Shown here: positions 1 through 12,638 of the stretch, one piece after another
Position numbering within the stretch: position 1 is the first letter of the stretch
Layout: each line of letters begins with the position of its first letter
Assembly: GCA_001599755.1 (NCBI GenBank)
Contig: BCHX01000008.1
Location: 1,550,001-1,614,000 of the forward strand
From: Gliomastix tumulicola
Lineage: Eukaryota; Ascomycota; Sordariomycetes; Hypocreales; Bionectriaceae
Direction: 5' to 3'
Length of the DNA: 64,000 nt
The notes under the pieces: model-generated
What the model was told of the DNA's origin: nothing
What the model saw: the letters and a program-made list of their open reading frames with translations, nothing else
The model's database searches: none
Translations under genes and position numbers: made by a program

Positions 1-580
1 CCAACGACTCCTTCCTGCTCATGCGCGGCGTCAAGACCCTCGCCATCCGCATGGAGAAGCAGCAGGCCAACGCCCAGGCCATCGCCGAGTTCCTCGAGGC
101 CCGCGGCTTCCGCGTGCGCTACCCGGGCCTGCGCTCCCACCCACAGTACGACCTGCACTGGTCCATGGCCCGCGGCGCCGGCGCCGTGCTGTCGTTCGAG
201 ACGGGGGACCCGGCCATCTCGGAGCGCATCGTCGAGGCTGCCAGGCTGTGGGCCATCAGCGTTAGTTTCGGGTGCGTGAACAGCCTCATCAGCATGCCCT
301 GCCAGATGAGCCACTCCAGCATCGACCCCAAGACGCGGCGGGAGCGCCAGATGCCCGAGGATATCATTCGCTTGTGCGTGGGCATTGAGGATGTCAATGA
401 TCTGATTGACGATCTATCTCGAGCTGTAAGGTCCCTGCTGATGGCAAATACATACCCCACCGAACTTATACTGACAATCTTCGTTCGCAGCTCGTCCAAG
501 CAGGAGCTGTTACGGTGACTATGGACGGCTTCCACGCCACCGGTGCCGCTGAGCAACTCGGCCAAGCACAGATCTCATGA
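1..580 (+). CDS. STR3: Cystathionine beta-lyase, C-terminal part (5' end off window)
   Basis: PLP-dependent Cys/Met-metabolism enzyme that cleaves cystathionine to homocysteine, pyruvate and ammonia in methionine synthesis. Only the C-terminal domain is present. The reading frame is already open at position 3 (NDSFLLMRGVKTL), and continues through the family-typical PGLRSHPQY, SMARGAGAVLSFET and RLCVGIEDVNDLIDDL segments. A 65-nt intron (donor GTAAGG at 426, acceptor CAG ending at 490) interrupts the last part. The second exon, 491-580, encodes LVQAGAVTVTMDGFHATG and ends with TGA at 578-580. The active-site lysine lies upstream of the window. The family also includes cystathionine gamma-lyase and gamma-synthase, but the RSHPQYDLHWSMARGAGA stretch is what I associate with fungal beta-lyases. 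There is no peroxisomal SKL-type ending (it ends QIS). Family is certain; the exact member is likely. Confidence 0.85.
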
Positions 581-1099
581 TAGATATACACACATATGGA
601 AGGGAAATCACATTACCAGGTCACATCATGTCTGGGTCACACGGCGTTTTATGTTGGGCTTTTTTCTTCTTCTCCTTTTTTTCTCTTACTGCAGCGGTGG
701 TTTTTCATATGGGGTCTTCAAAAAGTTGAAAGGCTTAGAACCGTGGCGGCTGTTTGTCGTTCTCTCTGCTGGCCCATGGCGGGCTACATGCGATCTACAT
801 TTCATCCATTGCACTCGCATAGGTGGGATTTTGAATTGTGCGTGGGCATGTGCTGTTGTTCCTAGGATATCTAGCATTGCATCTAAACAGATCTCTACGA
901 TGCTGGAAGAAATATGAATCACGGACACGTCACCACATAGGAAGATAGAAATGCTGTATTTATGACAAACGCCTCCGTGTTCCTGGGCTTACTATACACA
1001 ATTGTCCACATCAGCTCTCACCGCTCCCTTCCTATGTAGTATAAACAGGGGCCGTAGGACAATGGCGACCCGGATTTCAGCAAGAATCACGACAACTTA
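581..1099. other. Intergenic, convergent 3' ends
   Basis: About 520 nt between the 3' ends of the lyase and the Serinc gene. It holds a pyrimidine-rich stretch around 660-690 and AT-rich 3'-UTR-like sequence. I see no convincing gene or RNA in it. Confidence 0.6.
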
Positions 1100-2695
1100 T
1101 CAGAACTCGAACCGATCAGGCAACACGATGGGCGCAACGAGCGTCCAAATGTACAGCGCATGGCAAGCCCACGCACTCACAATCTTGACCCAGCTGGCGG
1201 CGTACGTGCGGCCAACGGTAGCAAAGTCGCCGTCCTTCGTCGCGTCCTCGTGGTTGAGTACCAGCAGGGTCGAGACCCAGCAGGTCGCCAGGAAGAAGAT
1301 GATGTGGAACATGGTGTAGTTGTACTGCGTCTTCGAGCGCTCATCGTCGCCGGTCTTTGCGTCGCCAGCGTCGCTCTCGTCGTCGGAGAGGAGGGCGTCC
1401 GCGGGGAGACTGCCTTCCTCGACGGCGCGACGGAGAGCCTCCGCCCGCATCTCGCGCCTGCTGCCGGGCTGCTGAGTGATGAGATCGTGCTCGTCGTCCT
1501 CGTCGAGGTGAATGGGCCCGGACGAGTTCCCAAGTCCCAGGCTCTGCGTCGCGGCGCGCGTCGTGGTGTACGCCACGGTCAGCATCGTGACGATGGCGCC
1601 GATGACCACAGACGTGGTTCGCGTTCCCTGGGCGCGGACGAGCGGGTTGCAGTGGTTGTCGTCGGGCTCCATGGACACGGCAGACATGGTGAGATAGGTG
1701 CAGTAGACGGCGACCATGGCAGCCTGCGCGAGGCCGGCCTTGGGGTTGTGTTCCTGGACGGTGCTGTTGACGGAGATGAACGAGATGATGACCCAGAGGA
1801 GCAGGTTCACCGTGATGGCCGTCTGGTTCATGGTACAGTTGGACGCGGCGAAGAAGATATACTGCACAATCGTCATCGCCAGCGAGCCGAGGTACATGCC
1901 GAGCGTAGACCCGATCAACACAAACCGCCACCACCTCGAGTCCGTGTCCTCGATCTGTGCCAAGCAGTATTCAGCCCAGGTGTGTGCAAGGTCGACGAGC
2001 AGGACGAGACCGAGGATGAGGAAGAGAATGGCGCCGGCGAAGGAGATGTAGTTGCCCCAGAACATGAAGAACTCGTCGGGGATCAGGAACGACAGGACGA
2101 TGAACGCCAGCCACGCGATGATCTTGGGACCCCAGTAGCCGTTCTGGAGGGCGGCGCGGGGGCTCTTGGAGTTGCTGACGCCGAAGAGGAGGCCGGCGAA
2201 GATGAGGTGGAAGAGACCGAGGGCGAAGTTGATGCGGTGCACGGCGAGCCAGCCGTAGCATTGCCCCGTCGGACAGTTGATCTTGACGTAGTCGAATGTG
2301 AGGTGTTGTAGTTTGTTGATGGCCCACGGTGTGAGCATGATCCAGGCGAGGATCGAGTTGACGAGGAGTATCAGGGCGTATGCAATACGGGTCGCGACAC
2401 TGTAGAGAAGAGAGGATACAAGTCAGCCTTAGATACGACACAGCAAGACGACTAGAGCGTCGAGGATGGACGGCGCGTGTTGGCGTACCTGTTGCCGCAC
2501 TTCCCGCATGCGCTGCAGACCATCGAGCACGTTGCAGCTCCGCAGCAGCTTGCGCCAAAAGAGAGAAGCTGGAGAACAACTGTGTTAGCGATATGTGACC
2601 GCGCCAGACAGCTCATTGCTGAGCTGCCATCATGGAATCCATACCGTCCCCATGCTGGGCACTGCCAGCAAGGGCAGCGAGAGAATGCCGCCCAT
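1100..2695 (-). CDS. TMS1: Serinc/TMS1 family membrane protein
   Basis: Multi-pass membrane protein of the serine incorporator family (yeast Tms1, human SERINC), about 476 aa with roughly ten hydrophobic helices. Three coding exons on the minus strand: 2695-2645 (MGGILSLPLLAVPSMGT), 2568-2489 and 2399-1100, with introns of 76 and 89 nt. The ATG at 2695 was chosen because exon 1 joins in phase to LLSFGASCCGAATCSM, the Cys-rich N-terminal signature of the family (CCGAATC...CSACGKCGNS). Family-typical features follow: MLTPWAINKL, an SVNS segment in a helix, and the C-terminal WVKIVSAWACHALYIWTLVAPIVLPDRF. A charged acidic loop (DEDDEHDLITQQ) lies before the last helices. The family acts in membrane lipid composition and scrambling; no more specific role can be read here. 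Divergent from the MFS transporter gene. Confidence 0.92.
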
Positions 2696-3247
2696 GGCGA
2701 AGAACTCCCTTTGTGTTCACAAGAGGGAATGGGTTTGGACCGGCGCTGGTCGAGATTGGCGGTCTTTAGGAAGAGGGCAGGAATCGGTGCGTCGGGTAGG
2801 ACGAGGTGCGACGGTCGGATGATGAGTTGTTGTTGAGGATATCGTGATGATGCGTCCACACTGTAAAGCCACTGCGGCAATAAGGTTGAGCATGAGGTCA
2901 CCTGCCCATCCCAGATAGTGGCTTAGGCAGATGCACCAGCCACAGGTGTAAGGTACCATCAGCTCCATCGCAGGTACTTCCAACGGTGGGGCCTGTCGGC
3001 CGTCACGCCGACGGCCACAGTGCGATCCGTTACGGTCGCCAGACGGTCCCTGAGTGAGGGTCCACGGGTCTTTGGGAGGTACCTTTGCAGGTACCTTTGC
3101 TGCCGATAAGGCCGATAAGCTGGCTCCTGAAGCTGATAGTGTTACGCATGAAGCACGCAAGAACCCGTTCATTCGAGCGCCCAGCTTCACCCATCCTCTC
3201 TCCTGCCCTTCTTCATGGATTAAGTTCATCAGAAAGAGACGCAAAAA
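2696..3247. promoter_or_regulatory. Divergent promoter region, Serinc / MFS transporter
   Basis: A 552-nt region between two divergent start codons. It contains a 12-bp direct duplication (AGGTACCTTTGC at 3077-3088 and 3089-3100), followed at once by two GATAAG sites (3105-3110 and 3114-3119), about 130 nt before the MFS ATG. GATAAG is the core of fungal GATA-factor sites (AreA/NIT2, SreA). Use of these sites is inference. Confidence 0.45.
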
Positions 3248-5149
3248 ATGCAGTCACAAGCCGATTTACACCGGTCGCGGCTCATCGCGAGCGTTGCTGC
3301 CACTCTGATAGCTCTCGCCTGCGGGACGAATGTAGGTCGCCTCACCCTGCTGTCATCCCGCGCTCTTCCGACTTCGGGTCTCACTTGCAGCCGGTGTGCA
3401 CGATGAGTTCCTTACTGACACTCTGCAGTATGTCTACTCGGCCTGGTCGCCGCAGTTCGCCGAGAGGCTGAAGCTCTCGTCGACCGAGAGCAACCTCGTC
3501 GGGCTGTTCGGGAATCTGGGCATGTACTCGATGGGCGTGCCGATCGGCATGTTCGTCGACCATCGCGGGCCTCGTCCAGCCGTCCTGGCCGGATCTATCA
3601 CGCTCGCGATAGGCTACTTCCCTCTCCACGAGGCGTACGACACCGCGTCCGGCTCCGTGCCGTTGCTCTGCTTCTTCTACTACCTCTCTGGTCTCGGCGG
3701 CTGCATGGCCTTTGCGGCTGCCGTCAAGACGTCGGCGTTGAACTGGCCTCACCACCGGGGCACGGCCACGGCTTTCCCCCTGGCGGCCTTCGGCCTTAGC
3801 GCCTTCTTCTTCTCGTTCCTCGGCTCGGTGCTCTTCCACGGCGACCCGAGCAAGTTCCTCATGCTCCTCGCCGTCGGCACCTGCAGCATGACGTTTATCG
3901 GCTTCTTCTTCCTCAAGGTGTACCCGCACTCGCACTCGCAGTACTGTCCCGTGCCGAACCCGGAGGACGAGGAGGAGGATGAAGAAGAAGGAGAGGACGC
4001 CGACGGCCAGGAGCCGTCCTCGGAGCCGCTGCGCCCGACGCTCTCGGCCGAATCTAAGCGCCAGCTGCGCACCCACAGCCAGCGGCCCGAACCTGGTACG
4101 TCGAACATCACCACCACCACCACCACCACCCACCATCACCACCATTCTATACCGTCCGTCTCGGGCGACGCGACGGAGGTCGTGGCAGATGAGACGTCCT
4201 CGCTCTTATCCGCCGCCTCCGGGGCCCCGGATGCCGCTGCGTCGGAACGCAATGTTGATGCAGCCCACGTCCACCACACAGATATCAGGGGCCTGAAGCT
4301 GCTGAAGAGCCTGGACTTCTGGCAGTTTTTCCTGGTTATGGCTCTCCTGGCTGGTATCGGTCTGATGACGATCAAGTAAGTATATCTACTCTCTTCTCGC
4401 CGGCCAAACCACCGCGTGCCTGGAGACTGGTTGCTAACCAACCGCTTTCCCCTGTATAGCAACATCGGTAACGACGCCAAGGCTCTCTGGGAAGCCTACG
4501 ACGGGAACGTCTCAGAGGATTTCCTCGTCCTCCGACAGCAAATGCACGTCTCCATCCTGTCCGTATGCAGCTTCCTCGGCCGACTAAGCAGCGGTAAGTC
4601 CTCCCCCCCTACGACCACCCAACCCATCAAACCCCCCAAATACTAAACCACACAACCCCCACAGGCGTCGGCTCCGACTGGCTGGCCAAGAACCTCAACG
4701 CCAACCGCGTCTGGTGCCTCGTCCTCGCCACCCTCGTCTTCACGCTCGCCCAGATCTGCGCCCTCACCATCACCAACCCGCACTTCCTCGTCCTCGTCTC
4801 CGGCCTCTCCGGCCTTGGCTATGGCTTCCTCTTCGGCGTCTTCCCCTCCATCGTCGCCGAGTCCTTCGGCATCCGCGGCCTCAGCCAGAACTGGGGGTTC
4901 CTCACCCTCGCCCCCGTCGTCTCGTCCTACGTCTTCAACCTGCTCTACGGGAGCACGTACGACGCCCACAGCGTCGTCAAGCAGCCCGGGGGTCACCTCG
5001 TCTGCCTGCAGGGGATCGAGTGCTACCGGACGGCGTACGTGGTCACTCTGGGCGCGTGTGGCCTGGGTATTGTTGCTGCGCTGTGGATCATACGGAGGCA
5101 GTATGTCCAGCGTCTGAGGGAGGAGAGCAAGGGTGATCTGGAGAATTGA
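3248..5149 (+). CDS. MFS transporter, Nodulin-like / Mch1-like
   Basis: Major facilitator superfamily membrane transporter, about 549 aa in four exons: 3248-3331, 3429-4375, 4460-4593 and 4665-5149. Introns are 97, 84 and 71 nt, all GT-AG. The N-terminus MQSQADLHRSRLIASVAATL leads into ACGTNYVYSAWSPQFAERL, a pattern of the Nodulin-like/Mch1 branch. The first six helices include YYLSGLGGCMAFAAAVKTSALNW and RGTATAFPLAAFGLSA. A long cytoplasmic loop follows that is acidic (EDEEEDEEEGED) and contains a Thr/His run. The second half has TINNIGNDAKALW, SFLGRLSSGVGSDWL and GLGYGFLFGVFPSIVAESFG. Substrate cannot be told from sequence; related yeast Mch proteins resemble monocarboxylate carriers but their substrates are uncertain. 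Start ATG at 3248 is the first in a good context and opens a membrane helix directly. Confidence 0.88.
4108..4144. repeat. CAC/ACC trinucleotide run in the MFS central loop
   Basis: A short CAC/ACC microsatellite inside the transporter coding sequence, read as a Thr run followed by five His residues in the cytoplasmic loop between helices 6 and 7. Probably slippage-prone and of neutral length. Confidence 0.8.
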
Positions 5150-5710
5150 GCGGATCGCTCATCTACGCCCATTATGCTATAGAGATTGGATATCGTTTCA
5201 ACGTTGACTTGCTCTACCATCGACGAGATGGATTTCTTCTGTGTGGATCTTTTTCTTCTCTTTTTCTATTTCTCTTCAGTTAAGCAGGCGTCATCATTTA
5301 TAGATACTTGGACACGGTTTTGGATAGATCATCATGATATGTAGTTATCATGTATTAAAAGAAAAAAAGGTTTCAAATCGCTATACAGTGATAGAAACAA
5401 AAAGAACAACATCAACACCGTCCTTTCAGCCCATTCCCATATTTCCATCCCACTCAACCTGCTTGCTAGGACCATCCTAAGCAAGTTGCCGATCGTTATT
5501 AAAATTGATGTAGTAGATTAGAGGAGAAGAAGGGGAAGACAAGGGAAGTGCGACCGTGGTCTCGTGTGCATATGTGCTGCTGCCTGTAACAAACCAAGGA
5601 TTCCTGAGTTCCATCTAATAAACGCCGAGCCCACGCCTGCAAACGCAAAAGGAAGAACAAACGGCCGGTCTAGGCCCTGTCTGTCTCTGTCTCTGTTCTT
5701 ATGTATCTAT
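5150..5710. other. Intergenic, convergent 3' ends (MFS / BST1)
   Basis: Some 560 nt of AT-rich sequence with pyrimidine tracts (5240-5275, 5690-5740) between two convergent genes. I see 3'-UTR-like sequence only. Confidence 0.55.
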
Positions 5711-8700
5711 TTAGGGGGCTTTCCCCCTCTTCCGCCCCTCGGCGGCGTTCTCATCAAACATGGCGCCGATGGCGGTGAATGACCACGAGTCGTTAGTCAA
5801 GTGGACCAGCACGAGCCAGGCGGCCACAATGTTGACGAGATAGTGTAGTATGTACGCGTGCGAAACGCCGTATATAGCGGCGCAGAGCGCCGTCCCGAAG
5901 AGCAGAACGCTGGTGACGTGGCGTAGCGAGCTCCGGAGCTGCGGGACCATCCTTCCTGCCGTGAGATTCTCGACGAGGAGGATGAAGGGCATGATGGATA
6001 GGACGTTATGGTGGGAGGAGAAAGGTGTGAGCCAGTGGACGGCGAGGTTTCGGATCCACACGGCGAGGATAGGGAGGTTGATGGGAAGGACCCAGAGCAT
6101 GAGGAGGAGGATGGAGTGTGCGTAGTGGTAGTAGTTGGAGTTGATGCCAGACGTGACGCTGTTCTGGATTCTCAGGGCCCTCACGACCGTGAAGAGCTGC
6201 ACGAGACAAGCCACGAGGTAGGCAAACTGGTACGGGATGAAGATTGAAACGAGGAATAGAAGAGTCGCCGTAGTGATCATCCTCCTGCGCGACGTCGATG
6301 GGATGAACGGAGCTCCGGCCCGTTGCGACTCGCTTCTGAACGCAGCTGCTACCGTAGCAAAAAGGCCATAGAAGAACGCGAACACGCATGTCAAGCCCAG
6401 GATGGCAAAGTGCACCACGGTACACACGCCGGTGCAAATGATGCCAATGAGGGGCGTGAGAAACCAGAAGAAGGGGTCGTCCAACCCGACAAGCAAGTCG
6501 TTTCGGTGAAGCTCAATGCTCGGGACACCGGTGCTAGTTTTGGGGCCCCATGCCGGATTCGCAAACATTACCAATGCGCCACTCAGAGACACAGACAGCA
6601 GGGTAAGCGACAGGAGCAGAAGGGGTATTGATCGCCGGAGCGACATGTCAAGGCTCTCCGAAAAAGAGACAAAGACGCCCGTAGTGTCATATACGTGAAA
6701 CTGCTTGCGAAGCACGAGCGTGACGATCAGGAGCGGGAATGCTGCAAATACGGTGCGGTATCTCATATAAAGCTTCCCAAAGCTTCCCAAGATGTCCACG
6801 TCCAGGGTCAAGTCGAGTTGCGCCTGACACGTAGGATCCGTCCAGATTTGCAACGTAACACCGTCATCCGGGCGAGAGTGTAGAGGCTGTGGAAGATAGG
6901 GAGCCACGCCGTGGAGGTTGACAGTGACGTCCTTGGCGTTGACAAAGTACCTCGACTCGAACGGGTGGTTGATGTACTGCCGTACAAGCGGTGCAAATAC
7001 GGCCTGCTTCTTGGCGCATGGTGAGCCCTTGATTTGAAGCCTGTAGGCAAACAAGCTTGAGACGATGCTCGGGATCTGGATTTCGGTGACCATTGGTCGG
7101 TTGGCAGGAAGGGCGACGGATAATCCTTGGGAGAGCAAGTGCGGGAGACTGATGCCTTGCTCCAAGCGATAGTCGGACGCGCTGCTGAGCTCTGCAATAG
7201 CGAATCTCGACTTTGCAGCTGATACTGATTTGTCTATAACCGCGAGATACTGATAGTCGGAAATGAGGTCGAGATCATACTGCAGATACGCGAACATTGG
7301 GTTCTCCCGGTCCCGTTCCGTGGTAAAAGGAAATCGGCTTGCTACGGTGGAAGCAGGAAGAAGGACTGTGTCTCGTGCAACACTCTGGCAGGAGAGTCTC
7401 GTCACACCTGCATTGCCTGTGGACAAGTCCAAGCTTGCTGAAAACGGCGTGCTGGGCTGACCAGCAGGAGGTGTAAAGACCGTGCAGAGCAAGACGTCAA
7501 GCTGGTTGCTCTCGCCACTCTGCACCGTGGAATCATCGGTCAATAGTGTAAGCCGGTCAAAGCTAGGATTCCCGCGAGGTGGAAGGGCCAGAAGGTGTGC
7601 CTTTGGTCTGGACTGGCCAGTCGAGGCAGGCAGAACCAGACGTTGCCCAGCAGGCACAATCTCGAAGGAGTCGTCATCCAGTGTAAGCAATGTCGCCATC
7701 TCGTCTGCTGCCTGCGGTTTCTCGGGGGACGCCTCCAGCCCAGTGAGAAGGCGCTGCTTGAAAGCACTGATCCTCTCGGCGCGCGGCTTCGTCTGAGAGG
7801 CCCGATTGACGTCCACAATATCGTAGAGCGTCCTTGCCACCACTTTTCGAAACTGATCGCACCAGAGTATGGCCTGGTGGTCCGTGCTCGTCCACACAGT
7901 AGGTATCCCCGTCGTGAAGACGGTAAAACCATGCGTCTCGGGCATGAAAGATTCGACGCTTGCGTAATCTGAGGGTACAATCGTATCCAAATTCCCACCT
8001 GCTATCGAGACCAAGGTGACATGCCACAGCGGGTTGTCGTTGGCCCACCTCTGCGAATGCGCATGCCTCCAGTATTCGTTGATCTCGTTGTAGATCTGCA
8101 CAATCTGGTTGTCGAAGGTAACGGGCGGCCTGGCATGTGGCGCGGACATAGTAATAATAGTGTTGATGGAGCTCTGCTGGTAGTTGGGTTGGACCAGCAT
8201 CGCGCGAGCTACGACGCCGCCCATCGAGTGGCCGAGGACAATGACAGACGTCGGATCGGGTAGGTAGCTGCTCCGGGTATTGCGCTGAGGATCCGAGTAA
8301 AGAGAGAGGATGTAGCGGACAGCCTCGTTGAGGTATTCGGCCTGGTCTAATAACGTTTGACCGTGGAATGCGGTGATATCTTCGTTGAAGTCGACGGTAA
8401 AGAAGTCCAGCGTCCGCGCGCCGGCCTCAATCTTCGAGCCGTCATATTGGAGGTGGTGATGGAAGTAGCTCGCAGCTTCTGCTGCTATGGGACGAACTTG
8501 TTTGTAGCTTCCCGCGTTGCCCGGGATGAAGAGGACAGGGATGCCTCGGAGCTGCGACAATCACCACCAGTTAGCCCAAGGACACCTCCCAGACAGTCAG
8601 TAGAGCCGGGGCGCATACCCTATTCTCGTCATCGATGCCCAGCTCCCGGTAGAGGTATAAAGAGTATTTAGTCGCAAATCGCGTATGCTCGGTGTCGAAT

Positions 8701-9188
8701 TCTGAGAACCGAACATAGGAGGGGCGCATGTAGGACATGCGGCAACCCTTGGGGTCGAGTTCGCGTGCGACGAGGGACGTGAGGATCGTCAACAGTAGGG
8801 CGATGCCGACAGATGCGAAGATGAAGGAGGAGATGGAGAGGGACCAGAGACTTCTTCTACCAGATCGGGGGGGTTGATCTGTAGGCTGGTCCGGAGGGGA
8901 GTCCGTGGGCAGCGGCTCAGCCATGGCCGCGCCCAAGATCGACTGCCGTCTGAGAAACTCTGACGCATAGGTTACAATCTCATGTTCCTGGACCGCGCGT
9001 CCGTCAGCGACGTGGCCATTGCTCGGTCGCCAGGTGGTGATGCTGTTGGATGATCGGTTCCTGGCGGTTGGACGGGGTTGGGACCGAAGCGACGGGTAAA
9101 GAGGGTAGACGGGGTCGACGATGGTGGTGGTTAGTTCGAGAGAGGATCGAAAATCGTCATCAGTCGACGCGGCCGGATGCGTCGTCAT
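5711..9188 (-). CDS. BST1: GPI inositol-deacylase (Bst1/PGAP1)
   Basis: ER membrane lipase that removes the acyl chain from the inositol of GPI anchors, allowing GPI proteins to leave the ER and be quality-controlled. About 1136 aa in two exons, 9188-8619 and 8551-5711, joined across a 67-nt intron in phase 0 (...GIDDENR / LRGIPVLFIPG). After a cytosolic tail of about 105 residues there is one membrane helix, then the lumenal lipase domain. This has VLFIPGNAGSYKQVR, the nucleophile motif LGHSMGG (Ser near residue 299), and MSAPHARPP. The C-terminal third holds many hydrophobic helices. The start at 9188 is the first in-frame ATG. A downstream in-frame Met (MAEPLPTD, near 8924) is possible. 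Convergent with the MFS gene, divergent from PMS1. Confidence 0.95.
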
Positions 9189-9598
9189 GGAAGGGGAGAG
9201 GCTGGCAGGATCCGGCCGAGATGCTGCTTCAAGAGAGGAAGAAGCGAGACGACATGGACGTTTGCAACCAAATCAAGGTCTGGGAAATGGGTACGTACTT
9301 TAAAGGAGTCGACAGAATAAATGGAGCTATACCCTCATGAAAGTACAAGAATTCTTTATGTCACCTTGGTAGCTACCGGCGCTAAGGTTTAGGGGCTACT
9401 GTCCTTGAAACTTACGCCATTTCCAGTGGAGGTTAAGCCCAGTCCAGCCAGTAATACGGAGTATCGGGGAGCTTAATCAAGATCCAGGTCGCGTGCATCT
9501 CGCATTCCTGGCACTTCGTGTCAGCCGGAACCTCGAGGTAAATTCACGGTCCAGGAACATACAAGACTCGGGCTCATGGCAGCATCGCCCGTAGTTTC
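9189..9598. promoter_or_regulatory. Divergent promoter region, BST1 / PMS1
   Basis: 410 nt between divergent start codons. I recognise no specific factor site; no gene fits. Confidence 0.4.
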
Positions 9599-12500
9599 AT
9601 GGCTACAATCAAGGCCATCGACGGACAGACGGTGCGTCCCGACCTCCTCCATCCGGAAATTGTGCTATAGCAAACATGCGCCTTTAATTAATGCCCTGCT
9701 AACCCTGGCTTGCGCTGCAGGTCCATCGAATCCAGTCGGGCCAAGTCGTGGTTGACCTTTGCTCCGTCGTCAAGGAGCTGGTCGAGAACAGCTTAGATGC
9801 TGGTGCGACCGCCATTGGTTAGTCTCTTTCTTTGTAGACAGATAGCAGCAGGCCTCTCTCTCTGACAAAGTCCAAGATGTACGGTTCAAGAACCAGGGAC
9901 TGGATCTCATCGAAGTGCAGGACAACGGTTCTGGTATCTCACCAGCCAACTACCATTTCATCGCGTTGAAGCATCACACGTCCAAGCTCTCAACCTACGA
10001 TGACATCGGCACCCTCGAGACCTTCGGGTTCCGTGGGGAGGCCCTGGCGTCACTATGTGCACTCTCGGCCATGAGTGTCACTACGTGTCTTGCTGAGGAG
10101 GCTCCGAAGGGCTCCAAGCTCACCTTCGAACCCTCCGGGAAGGTCAAGGATGTGGCGGTCGTGGCAGCCCAGAGAGGCACCACCGTGTCTGTAGAGAACC
10201 TCTTCCACAACCTGCCTGTGCGTCGTCGTGAGTTGGAGCGCAATATCAAGCGGGAGTGGAACAAGGTCATCGCCCTGCTTAACCAGTACGCCTGCATCCA
10301 GACCAACCTCAAGTTCAGTGTCTCGCAGCAGCCTACGAAGGGGCGCAAGATCCTTCTCTTCTCGACAAAAGGAAACCTGACGACTCGCGACAACATCATC
10401 AACATCTTTGGTGCAAAAGCGTCGCAGGGCCTCGTTCCACTGGAGTTGTCGCTAGAAGTGAACCCCTCTACGCAGAGAGTGCCACTGCAAGCTGGCCTTG
10501 ACTCAACATCCCTCTCGAACGAGGTGAAAGTCAGAGGCCATGTATCGCGTCCAAGCCATGGCGATGGGCGACAGACTCCAGACCGTCAGATGTTCTTCGT
10601 CAACAGCAGACCATGTGGTCTGCCCCAGTTCGCCAAGGTTTTCAACGAAGTGTATAGGTCGTACAACTCCTCACAGTCGCCGTTTATCCTTGCCGATATC
10701 CAGCTCGATACGCACTTGTACGACGTCAACGTCAGCCCTGATAAGCGCACAATCCTCCTACACGAGCAAAATCACCTACTAGAGACTCTGCGGTCATCCT
10801 TGACTGAGTTGTTCGACGCTCAAGACCAGACCGTCCCGGTGTCCCAGCTCCTTCGAACACCCAAACTTGCCACTCAGGTGGGAGCTGGTGGTGTATCTGG
10901 TGCATCTAGCCAAGCGACGCCCGATCCATCTGCCACGCTCATCTACACCACGTCAGCTACCCGGAGCAAGATTTTGGGATCATCCACCAAGAGCAGTGAC
11001 TCTCCCCGAACTCCTTCTGTTCCGGCAAAAGCATCCATTTTTTCAAAGCCAGCCCTCGCGCTTCGCCAGGATCGAGACGCGTCTCAGCCCGCGAAGACAT
11101 CTCCTTTTGATCAGTGGCTAGCGGGAAGTAACTCGAAGATTACACAGCCGTCGAGCAGTGACGAGGAAGTGGCAGACGATCCAGAAGCGCTGGAGTCGTC
11201 GTCTTCCGAATCCGAGATGGAGCTGGAGCTGACTGAAGATGTGGGAGAAGGGTCGGATGAAGAGCACAGCGGTTCACGCCCAAAACGCACTGCTTCCAAG
11301 AGACCATTAGATCCGAGTCAAGACACCGAAGCGGACCCGGATATCAGCTCCGAAGATGGCGAACCTCCAGCAAAGCGACACTATACCAGAAGCAACAACA
11401 CAATCACCGTCAGTGTGGCTTCGCCTGCACTAGACAGCGTGCCTCGCTCCATAACGGTGCGATCCACGGACAAAAATGACGATGAATCCTCGGGTGAAAT
11501 AGAGGACTCCGACGCCGAAGAAGAGCCAGTGGAAATCCTAGTTCAGGGAGAAAGGGAGTCAGATGGCGCTGAAGACTCTGCTGCACCCGAAGCCAGAGCA
11601 GATAATGAGACGGCCCCTGAAACGCCCCCCAAGGATAGTCTACCACAAGAAGAAGCCGACGATGAGGTAGTGTATACTCCCGAGGCCGAACTCAAGGACA
11701 TCATCCCCATTCCAAAGCCAAACCCTCGACAGACAGCGACGTCTACGCTACTCCAGCCCACATACAGGCGAAAGGGGGCCGCCATGTCCCTGGTTCAAAA
11801 TCTAGAGCTCGAGGACAGCCAACTCCAGTGGCAGGTGGAGTGCTGGGCAGACCGGAATGCAAAACGCGTCCTAAAGCCTCTCGAATCACAGCATGTCGAA
11901 GATATAACCGCCCCCGATGCCGAAGCAAAGCTCCCCCTCATCATCACCAAGGCCGACTTTGCCAAAATGCGTGTCGCTGGGCAATTCAACCTGGGCTTCA
12001 TCATCGCTGTCCGCCCCAAAGACCCCGACCACAGCTCTTCCCAGCACGACGAGCTCTTCATCATCGACCAGCACGCCTCGGACGAGAAGTACAACTTTGA
12101 GAGACTCCAAGACACCACCGTCCTCCAGTCCCAACGCCTCGTCGTCCCAAAGCAACTTGAGCTCACGGCTCTGGAAGAAGAGATTGTCATGCAGAGCACC
12201 AACGCCATCGAGGCCAACGGCTTCAAGATCGACGTCGATCTGGACGGGGAATACCCTGTCGGTCAGCGCTGCCAGCTCACATCCCTCCCTCTCAGCCGCG
12301 ACACCACGTTCAACCTCGCCGATCTGGAGGAGCTGATCTCGCTCCTCAGCGACGAGTCGGCGGAGACGCGCGTGATCCCGCGGCCGTCGAAAGTGCGGAA
12401 GATGTTTGCCATGCGTGCGTGCCGGAGCAGCGTCATGATTGGCAAGCCGCTCACCCTCCGGCAGATGTACTCGTTGACGAACCACATGGGGGAGCTCGAC

Positions 12501-12638
12501 AAGCCGTGGAACTGCCCTCACGGGCGGCCTACGATGAGACATCTGTGTCGGCTTGACACGTGGGACAGCGCGGGATGGAATGAAGATACGGGTACCATGT
12601 CTAAAGCAACTTGGTTGGCATATGCACGAGGCGAGTAG
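9599..12638 (+). CDS. PMS1: DNA mismatch repair protein Pms1 (MutL homologue)
   Basis: Partner of Mlh1 in MutL-alpha, which nicks the new strand after MutS homologues find a mismatch in the nucleus. About 963 aa in three exons: 9599-9631 (MATIKAIDGQT), 9721-9817 and 9877-12638, with introns of 89 and 59 nt. The N-terminal GHKL ATPase is clear: ELVENSLDAGA, EVQDNGSGI (residues 57-64) and TFGFRGEALASL (about 92-103). A poorly conserved acidic linker follows (DEEVADDPEALESSSSESEMELE and neighbours). The C-terminal domain carries the metal-dependent endonuclease motif DQHASDEKYNFE (about 774-785), then ACRSSVMIGKPL and CPHGRPTMRHL, which places it in the PMS1/human PMS2 branch rather than MLH1. 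Length is normal for the family. Convergent with the membrane-protein gene that follows. Confidence 0.97.

Noticed and set aside
1160..2311. A 383-codon open frame on the + strand
   Set aside because: It is the exact antisense of the Serinc gene and reads as Arg/Asp/Val/Gly-rich sequence with no domain; a shadow of GC-rich third positions.
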